Positions 4,269 through 8,996 of a stretch of 8,996 bases of DNA are shown here, in pieces. This DNA is from an uncultured Clostridia bacterium (GTDB lineage Bacteria > Bacillota > Clostridia > Christensenellales > Borkfalkiaceae). The translations under genes and the position numbers were made by a program. The DNA is taken from positions 1 through 8,996 of the forward strand of contig CANQUY010000070.1 of NCBI GenBank assembly GCA_947627125.1, given 5' to 3'. Positions within the stretch are counted from its first letter, which is position 1; each line of letters begins with the position of its first letter. Under the pieces are notes generated by a model. That model had not been told where the DNA came from and ran no database searches. It worked only from the letters and a program-made list of their open reading frames with translations.

Positions 4269-5843
4269 ATGTTACAAGTCAACGGCGTCAGTTTGCAATA
4301 CGGCAGCAAAAAACTCTTCGAGGACGTCAACTTAAAATTCACCAAGGGCAACTGCTACGGCATCATCGGCGCGAACGGCGCAGGGAAATCCACCTTCCTC
4401 AAAGTTCTCTCAGGGGAGATCGAGCCCAACAAGGGGGAAGTCATTCTCGACAAGAACGAGCGCATGTCCGTCCTTGCCCAAAACCAGAACAAGTACGACG
4501 GCGAAACCGTTCTCCGCACCGTCATGCTCGGCCACGGGCGGCTCGTCGAGATCATGGACGAGAAGGACGAGCTCTATTCCCATGCCGATTTTACCGACGA
4601 GGACGGGGAGCGGGCGGCCGCGCTCGAGAGCGAGTTCGCAGAGCTTGGTGGCTGGGAGGCCGAGAGCGAGGCCGAAACCCTTCTCAACGAGCTCGACATT
4701 CCCGCCGAATTCCACGGCATGAAGATGGGGGACCTCGACGCGAAGAAGAAGGTCAAAGTGCTCCTCGCGCAGGCTCTCTTCGGGAATCCCGACGTGCTCC
4801 TTCTCGACGAGCCCACCAACAATCTCGATCTCAAGACGACCCGCTGGCTCGAAAATTATCTGCTCGATTTCGAGAACACCATCATCATCGTTTCCCACAA
4901 CAGGCACTTCTTGAATAAGGTCTGCACTCACATCTGCGACGTCGATTACGGGCAGATCAATCTCTTCCTCGGCAACTACGACTTCTGGTATCAGACCTCC
5001 CAGCTCATGGCCCGCCAGCAGCGGGACCAGAACAAGAAGGCCGAACAGCGCGCCGCGGAGCTGAGGGACTTCATCGCCCGCTTCGCCGCCAATGCAAGTA
5101 AATCGAGGCAGGCGACGTCGAGAAAGAAGGAGCTCGAAAAACTCACCATCTCCGACTTCAAACCCTCCCTCCGCAAGTATCCCTATATCGATTTCAAGTA
5201 CGAGAGGGAGATCGGCAATGACATTCTCGAGGTCGAAGGGCTCACCAAGGCGGGCTACTTTGAAAATCTGACGTTTACGGTGCAGAAGGGGGACAAGATC
5301 GGCATTCTGTGCGATAAGTCCACTTCCGTCACCATGCTCTACGACATTTTGATGGGAAAGGCGGAGCCCGACAGCGGAACCGTGAAGTGGGGCAAGACCA
5401 TCTCCGCCTCCTATTATCCGCTCGATAACAGTGAATTTTTCGAGGGCTGCGACCTTACGCTCGTGCAGTGGCTCTCCCAATTTTCCAAGGACCATTACGA
5501 GGAATATCTCCGCGGCTGGCTGGGCAGAATGCTCTTTTCGGGAGAGGAGGCGTTAAAGCAGGCCAAAGTCCTCTCGGGCGGAGAAAAAGTGAGATGTATG
5601 CTCGCGAAAATGATGCTCGAAGGGGGAAATTTCCTCGTTCTCGACGAGCCCACCAACCACCTCGACCTCGAGAGCATCACCTCCCTCAACAACGGCCTCA
5701 CCGCCTTTAAGGGCTGTCTGCTTCTGACTTCCCACGACCAGGAACTCATGAACACCGTCTGCAACCGCATCATCGTTATCGACGGCACGAAGGTGTTCGA
5801 CAAGAACGTCACCCTCGACGAATATATCGACATTGTGAGCTGA
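4269..5843 (+). CDS. ybiT: ABC-F family ATPase, YbiT/YkpA-like
   Basis: A 524-residue soluble protein with two ABC ATPase domains and no membrane segment, the ABC-F layout. Family members act on the ribosome (translation factors or drug-protection proteins); the YbiT branch has no settled role. Domain 1: Walker A GANGAGKS (34-41), Walker B VLLLDEPTNNLD (176-187), switch VSHNRHFLNKVCTH (208-221). Domain 2: signature LSGGEK (435-440), Walker B FLVLDEPTNHLD (455-466), switch TSHD (487-490). The basic interdomain linker is at about 245-300 (KSRQATSRKKELEKL). VCTHICDVDYGQINLFLGNY is wording I know from E. coli YbiT. Two motifs are degenerate: the first signature reads LDAKK (156-160), and the second P-loop reads CDKSTSVT (348-355) with valine where the catalytic lysine should be. 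The binding site and a strong promoter are upstream. No good terminator follows; the only hairpin is weak (5848-5861). Drug resistance is not implied by sequence. Confidence 0.93.
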   Translation: MLQVNGVSLQYGSKKLFEDVNLKFTKGNCYGIIGANGAGKSTFLKVLSGEIEPNKGEVILDKNERMSVLAQNQNKYDGETVLRTVMLGHGRLVEIMDEKDELYSHADFTDEDGERAAALESEFAELGGWEAESEAETLLNELDIPAEFHGMKMGDLDAKKKVKVLLAQALFGNPDVLLLDEPTNNLDLKTTRWLENYLLDFENTIIIVSHNRHFLNKVCTHICDVDYGQINLFLGNYDFWYQTSQLMARQQRDQNKKAEQRAAELRDFIARFAANASKSRQATSRKKELEKLTISDFKPSLRKYPYIDFKYEREIGNDILEVEGLTKAGYFENLTFTVQKGDKIGILCDKSTSVTMLYDILMGKAEPDSGTVKWGKTISASYYPLDNSEFFEGCDLTLVQWLSQFSKDHYEEYLRGWLGRMLFSGEEALKQAKVLSGGEKVRCMLAKMMLEGGNFLVLDEPTNHLDLESITSLNNGLTAFKGCLLLTSHDQELMNTVCNRIIVIDGTKVFDKNVTLDEYIDIVS

Positions 5844-5934
5844 TTCCCCCTTCCGAAAGGGCGAAATTGTCGTATAAGGCGCAGATTTTGCAAAAAATTT
5901 TTGTAAAAAGTGCAAAATATTTTCTTTTACCCTA

Positions 5935-5963
5935 TTGCAAAATCAAAAAATCTGTTGTATACT
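5935..5963 (+). promoter_or_regulatory. Sigma-A-type promoter for the Glu/Pro-repeat membrane protein gene
   Basis: TTGCAA (5935-5940), 17 bases, then TATACT (5958-5963). The preceding 50 bases are very AT-rich, with A- and T-runs resembling an UP element. The start point should be near 5970, about 30 bases before the ATG. Confidence 0.75.
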
Positions 5964-5998
5964 GTAAATGATAACGTAGTTTTTACGGAGGAGACGTG

Positions 5999-7162
5999 AT
6001 GTTAGTAACATTTTTGGTGCTCGGCGGGATCGTGATCGGCGTTCTCGGCGCAAGTGCGGCAGTCTTGACCGTGGGTCAGTCCAAGAAGAATAAAGAGGAG
6101 GCTCTCGCAGAGGCTCAGAATGAACCTGCCCCCGAGAAACCTGTCAAAGAGGAACCTGTGGCAGAGGAACCCAAGGAAGAGCCCAAGGAAGAGCCTCAAG
6201 AGGAGCCTGTTGCGGAAGAACCGCAGGAGGAACCTCAAGAGGAACCCGCGGAGGAGCCCGTTGCGGAAGAACCGCAGGAGGAGCCTCAAGAGGAACCCGC
6301 AGAGGAGCCTGTTGCGGAAGAACCGCAAGAGGAACCCCAAGAGGAGCCTGTCGCGGAAGAACCGCAGGAAGAGCCCCAAGAGGAGCCCGAGCCCGCGGAG
6401 GAGCCTGTCGCGGAAGAACCGCAGGAGGAACCTCAAGAGGAGCCCGAGCCCGCGGAGGAGCCCGAAGATGAGGGTGACGGAAAGGCCGCAGCAGCCGCAG
6501 CCGGTGTTGCGCTCGGTCTTGGCGTTGCCGCGCTCGTAGGCGGAGCCGCCAAAGAGGGCGAAGAGGGGTATGACCGCCGCGGCAAGATCATGTATGCCTA
6601 TGAGATGACTCCCGCCATGCGCGAAAAGGTGGGCTGCGTCGGCGCCATCTATGACGAGAGAATTTACAGGGTCACGTTCTCCTATTCCTTCAATGCAAGA
6701 CTTGCGCTTGCGGATGAAGAGGCGAGGAATTTCTACACCGATTTCATCGAAGAGGCCTCGCACTATAAAAAGATCAAACTGCGCGAGAGCCGCCGCCAGA
6801 TGCGCATCGGTATCGGGCGCGACAGGATCGGCATCATCTACTTCAAGGGGCAGAAGCTCTGCATTGCCTACGCTCTCTCGAGGGAAGAAGTGGACTACGA
6901 CGCATTGAAGATCAAGGACATTTCCGACAAGGCGCGCTTTGCCGAAACGCCCGCCATGCTCTGCCTCACCTCGGGGTTGAAGTGCAGAAGGGCGAAGATG
7001 CTGCTCGGGCAGATTGCAGAGAAGTACGGCATTCCCCGCAAGGATGAACCCGCCTACGAGCCCAAGATGCCCATTACCGACCGTGAAGAGCTCTACAAGT
7101 CGGAGGATATCAAGATCCTCGCGACGCTCATCCAGTCCTCTCCCGCGGAAGCGAACAGGTAA
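5999..7162 (+). CDS. Membrane-anchored protein with Glu/Pro repeat tract and a conserved C-terminal domain of unknown function
   Basis: This 387-residue protein has no assigned function. Residues 3-25 form an N-terminal membrane segment followed by KKNK. Residues 42-158 are an almost pure Glu/Pro/Gln/Ala tract (repeating EEPVAEEPQEEPQ), likely an extended acidic spacer. A second hydrophobic Ala/Gly/Leu/Val-rich stretch lies at about 163-184 and may or may not span the membrane. The folded C-terminal part (about 195-387) contains YRVTFSYSFNARLALADEEA, FYTDFIEEASHYKKIKLRES, YFKGQKLCIAYAL and AMLCLTSGLKCRRAKMLLGQ. This resembles an uncharacterised domain I recall from clostridial membrane and zinc-ribbon proteins with wording like SFxAKL, YYSxIKNExLSYKxVKxR and KTLCxYxAL; I know no accepted name. 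ATG 5999 is preferred over the adjacent GTG 5996 because GGAGGAG (5987-5993) lies five bases before it. The gene has its own promoter and a strong terminator, so it is probably transcribed alone. Confidence 0.85.
   Translation: MLVTFLVLGGIVIGVLGASAAVLTVGQSKKNKEEALAEAQNEPAPEKPVKEEPVAEEPKEEPKEEPQEEPVAEEPQEEPQEEPAEEPVAEEPQEEPQEEPAEEPVAEEPQEEPQEEPVAEEPQEEPQEEPEPAEEPVAEEPQEEPQEEPEPAEEPEDEGDGKAAAAAAGVALGLGVAALVGGAAKEGEEGYDRRGKIMYAYEMTPAMREKVGCVGAIYDERIYRVTFSYSFNARLALADEEARNFYTDFIEEASHYKKIKLRESRRQMRIGIGRDRIGIIYFKGQKLCIAYALSREEVDYDALKIKDISDKARFAETPAMLCLTSGLKCRRAKMLLGQIAEKYGIPRKDEPAYEPKMPITDREELYKSEDIKILATLIQSSPAEANR
6122..6472 (+). repeat. In-frame Glu/Pro-coding tandem repeats
   Basis: The phrase GCGGAAGAACCGCA recurs at 6212, 6263, 6314, 6353 and 6410, giving spacings of 51, 51, 39 and 57 bases, all multiples of three. 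Each unit encodes VAEEPQEEPQEEP with variable EPAEE insertions. Because every indel is in frame, tract length can change without breaking the gene. The flanking parts (6122-6211) are looser EEP/KEEP repeats. Confidence 0.88.
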
Positions 7163-7200
7163 GTACATAGCCGAAAGGCATTTGGGTAAAGATGAATTTT

Positions 7201-7235
7201 AGGGCCCTCGCCGAATCCCTCGGCGAGGGCCCTTT
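7201..7235 (+). terminator. Rho-independent-type terminator after the Glu/Pro-repeat protein gene
   Basis: A perfect 14-pair stem, AGGGCCCTCGCCGA (7201-7214) with TCGGCGAGGGCCCT (7220-7233), loop ATCCC, followed by a short TTT. It lies 38 bases after the stop codon. The stem is very stable but the T-run is short, so efficiency is inferred. Confidence 0.7.
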
Positions 7236-7256
7236 CCGCCCATCATGCCCCCGCCG

Positions 7257-7306
7257 TTCATCCTGACCTCATAGCCGAAAAGGGAAGGATCCCGTAAAAC
7301 GCACGG
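7257..7306 (+). repeat. Intergenic palindromic repeat, left-arm copy
   Basis: TTCATCCTGACC...TAGCCGAAAAGGGAAGGATCCCGTAAAACGCACGG matches the left arm of the copy at 3333 almost base for base. The right arm is not directly attached; a related but diverged pair of arms follows at 7324. Confidence 0.75.
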
Positions 7307-7323
7307 GAGGTTGTTGTGGCGGC

Positions 7324-7463
7324 GTCATGCTGAGAACGAGAGAAGAACGCAGTCTGCGAGAGCTGTACCGAAGCATCTCGCCGCATGTTTTGCGGACTTT
7401 CGCCGCGAGATTCTTCGGGTTAGTTCTTTTAGACTTCGTTCCCACTCCGTTTCTCAGAATGAC
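7324..7463 (+). repeat. Long diverged palindromic element of the same repeat family
   Basis: The outer arms GTCATGCTGAGAA (7324-7336) and TTCTCAGAATGAC (7451-7463) are inverted copies with one mismatch. The inner arms CCGAAGCATCTCGC (7368-7381) and GCGAGATTCTTCGG (7405-7418) pair in the same way. A small CCGCA-TGTTT-TGCGG hairpin is at the tip (7381-7395). The whole can fold into one cruciform of about 140 bases. Together with the copy at 7257 it fills most of the 465-base gap before the FtsK gene; 7464-7537 is A-rich and shows nothing else. Confidence 0.7.
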
Positions 7464-7537
7464 GCGGCGGGGGACGGGGAGTTCCCTCGGGGCCAAAAAG
7501 AAATTCAAGAAAAGCCAAAAAAAGTTTGCCAATATCG

Positions 7538-7566
7538 TTGAAAAATTTTCCAAAGAATGTTATACT
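7538..7566 (+). promoter_or_regulatory. Sigma-A-type promoter for the FtsK/SpoIIIE gene
   Basis: TTGAAA (7538-7543), 17 bases, then TATACT (7561-7566). The start point should be near 7573, leaving a leader of about 55 bases before GTG 7628. The -10 surroundings (TATACTGTA) match those of the promoter at 5958. Confidence 0.75.
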
Positions 7567-7627
7567 GTATTTTGACATTATATGCGCTTCTCCCTGAACG
7601 GCCTGCGGGGAAGCGGCAGGAGGAACT

Positions 7628-8996
7628 GTGAACGGAGTCGGTCGCGGCAGCGAGGACAAAAAGGATAAAAATAAGACAAAGATCGCAACCCGTGAAACGT
7701 TTGGGATGACATTTCTGCTCTTCGGCGGATTGCTTCTCCTGATCACCGCAACGGGTGAGCTTCTGTTCGGAGATGTCGGCAAGGCGATCACCGCATTCTT
7801 TCTCGGGACTGCGGGATTTTACGCGTACTTTCTGTTCGCCGCGCTCATCTATCTCTCTATCTATCTGATCTCAGGGAAAAAACTGCTCCCCAAGGGCTGG
7901 ACACTGCGCACGATCTTTCTCGTGACGGCGGTGTTTCTCATCGTGCATGCGGCGACGGCGGAACGCTTCTTTCTCGACCCCGTTTCTTCGTCCGTCAACA
8001 GTTTCGGGAGCTACCTTTCGGGCTGTTTCCATGCCGCGGGGGAAACTACGGCGGCGGCAACGGGCGGCGGCGTCCTGCTCGGCCTCGTCGGCTATCCCGT
8101 GCGTTTGCTCTTCCAGGCGGTGGGAGCGTATATCGTCTATGCGTTTCTCCTCGCCGCGGCGCTCTACTTTGCCTTGATCGGAACGCCGCTCAGGGCGTAT
8201 CTCCTCCCGGGGGCGAAGAAGAAGGGGAAGAAGGAAACGCAGACTGCCATAACGTTTGACGACATTCCCGCCCCCGAGCGTTCCTCCTCACATGCGATGG
8301 ATGAGGAACCGTACGGCGTTCGATCTCCCGCGGCTCCCGCTGCCCCTTGGACAGACTCCTATGCCCCCGCGGCTCCCGCTGCCTCTTGGGCGGAACCTGC
8401 GCGCAGTGCGCCGTTTTTCGGGGAGCAGCCCTCCGACATGCCGAGGAGCGAGGCACAGGCCCGCGGCCGCGCCATTCTCTTTTCGGACGATCCCGCAAGA
8501 AATTACAGGGAAAACTTGATCTTTGACGAGGATTCCCGCTTCAATTCCCAGCCCCGCCGTTCCAGCGTTCTGCCGGGCAACGACCCCTATTCCGAGGCGT
8601 ATGCGGCGGAGAGCGGAAACCGTCCCTCCATGCCCCGCCGCGTCACGGAGGACAGGCCTGCGGCGGCCGACAGCGGCTATTCTTACCCTTTGACGGACGA
8701 CAACTATCCGCAGAAGCCCTCTTACCGCGCGCCCATCGGGGAGGCGGAGGGGAAAGATTTCTACAAAAACGACGTTCGCCCCGCCGAGCCTTACCGCCCT
8801 GCGGAGCCCTATACGTCGCCCGCAGAACCTGCGCGCCCCGCGGAACCTTTCCGTCCCGCCGAACCTGCGCGCCCCGTGGAACCTTTCCATCCCACAGAAT
8901 CCACGCCCGCAGAGGATATCTTCGGCCGCGGGAGAAGAGATATGACACCCCCGACGGAACCCGAGGCCCCCGCAGATGACATTTTCGGCCGCGGAA
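7628..8996 (+). CDS. ftsK: FtsK/SpoIIIE-family DNA translocase, N-terminal part (truncated by window end)
   Basis: An open frame of 456 codons runs from GTG 7628 to the window end without a stop. The family pumps chromosomal DNA through the division or sporulation septum; the motor and gamma domains would lie beyond the window. Seen here are a basic cytoplasmic start (KKDKNKTK, 11-18) and hydrophobic segments at about 26-42, 54-82, 93-110 and 164-184, with the family-like GFYAYFLFAALIYLSIYLI (63-81) and GGGVLLGLVGYPVRLLFQAV (146-165). A long Pro/Ala/Glu/Arg-rich linker follows. Within it RAILFSDD...NLIFDEDSRFN resembles a short conserved motif I recall in clostridial FtsK linkers. GTG is chosen because AGGAGGA (7618-7624) ends three bases before it and no other in-frame start exists upstream before the leader. 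The next candidate, ATG 7706, would begin inside the first helix. Which paralogue (division FtsK or sporulation SpoIIIE) cannot be decided from this part. Confidence 0.86.
   Translation, partial: MNGVGRGSEDKKDKNKTKIATRETFGMTFLLFGGLLLLITATGELLFGDVGKAITAFFLGTAGFYAYFLFAALIYLSIYLISGKKLLPKGWTLRTIFLVTAVFLIVHAATAERFFLDPVSSSVNSFGSYLSGCFHAAGETTAAATGGGVLLGLVGYPVRLLFQAVGAYIVYAFLLAAALYFALIGTPLRAYLLPGAKKKGKKETQTAITFDDIPAPERSSSHAMDEEPYGVRSPAAPAAPWTDSYAPAAPAASWAEPARSAPFFGEQPSDMPRSEAQARGRAILFSDDPARNYRENLIFDEDSRFNSQPRRSSVLPGNDPYSEAYAAESGNRPSMPRRVTEDRPAAADSGYSYPLTDDNYPQKPSYRAPIGEAEGKDFYKNDVRPAEPYRPAEPYTSPAEPARPAEPFRPAEPARPVEPFHPTESTPAEDIFGRGRRDMTPPTEPEAPADDIFGRG
8777..8905 (+). repeat. Degenerate hexapeptide repeats RPAEP[AFY] in the translocase linker
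   Basis: About seven imperfect 18-base units encode RPAEPY, RPAEPY(TS), PAEPA, RPAEPF, RPAEPA, RPVEPF and HPTEST. The phrase DIFGRG then occurs twice (residues just after 8911 and at the window end). The tract lies in the flexible linker between membrane and motor domains, where length and sequence usually vary. Confidence 0.75.

Noticed and set aside
4410..5495. A 361-codon minus-strand open frame opposite the ABC-F gene
   Set aside because: The opposite strand has intact ABC motifs throughout; the antisense protein shows no recognisable domain and no promoter or ribosome site.
5848..5861. Hairpin CCCTT-CCGA-AAGGG just after the ABC-F stop, considered as a terminator
   Set aside because: Only five pairs and no following T-run; too weak to call.
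6212..6424. Regular spacing of an identical phrase, considered as a CRISPR-like array
   Set aside because: Spacings are 39-57 bases, all multiples of three, the intervening DNA is itself repetitive and the whole is coding; no cas genes are present.
6002..7168. A 388-codon open frame on the minus strand, opposite the Glu/Pro-repeat protein gene
   Set aside because: It is the exact antisense of a well-supported gene. The frame is open because GAG/GAA/CCC-rich codons read backwards as Leu/Phe/Gly codons, and it gives low-complexity Leu/Arg/Phe protein without a ribosome site.
7311..7575. Short plus-strand open frames in the gap before the FtsK gene
   Set aside because: They lie over the palindromic element and an A-rich stretch, have no ribosome site and give no recognisable protein.

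Overview
The window reads as a piece of chromosome from an endospore-forming Clostridia-type Firmicute with fairly GC-rich coding sequence. The evidence is a recognisable YunB sporulation protein, a TM1266-type hydrogenase-system regulator (a family typical of anaerobes), strong AGGAGG ribosome binding sites, sigma-A-like TTGNNN-17-TATAAT promoters and an FtsK/SpoIIIE gene. A gut Christensenellales-like lineage is a plausible guess, but nothing here fixes the taxon. There are no tRNA or rRNA genes, CRISPR arrays, transposase genes or phage genes.

Left part (1-3772, minus strand, read right to left): a small TM1266-type regulator (3524-3772), then after a 250-base repeat-filled gap a compact ABC importer operon. 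That operon encodes a lipoprotein substrate-binding protein (2200-3273), a permease with a TTG start three bases after the previous stop (1441-2196) and an ATPase joined to the permease by an ATGA overlap (776-1444). Its last gene is yunB (85-795), which overlaps the ATPase by 20 bases. No convincing separate promoter is visible for the importer genes, so they may be transcribed with the TM1266-type gene.

Centre (3773-4268): a divergent control region. One strong promoter fires leftward into a 108-base leader that can fold into a three-way-junction-like structure competing with a terminator/ribosome-binding-site hairpin just before the TM1266-type start codon. This riboswitch-like layout matches no class I could recognise. 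A second strong promoter fires rightward into a roughly 280-base leader containing two palindromic repeat elements, ahead of a YbiT/YkpA-like ABC-F ATPase (4269-5843).

Right part (5844-8996, plus strand): a membrane-anchored protein of unknown function with a long Glu/Pro repeat tract (5999-7162), a strong hairpin terminator, two more palindromic repeats, then a promoter and the 5' part of an FtsK/SpoIIIE DNA translocase gene starting at GTG 7628 and running off the window end.

An intergenic palindromic repeat family (core TCATCCTGA...GAAGGATCCCGTAAAAC, often with a reverse-complement partner ending TCAGAATGA) recurs in nearly every non-coding gap. It accounts for most of the intergenic DNA.
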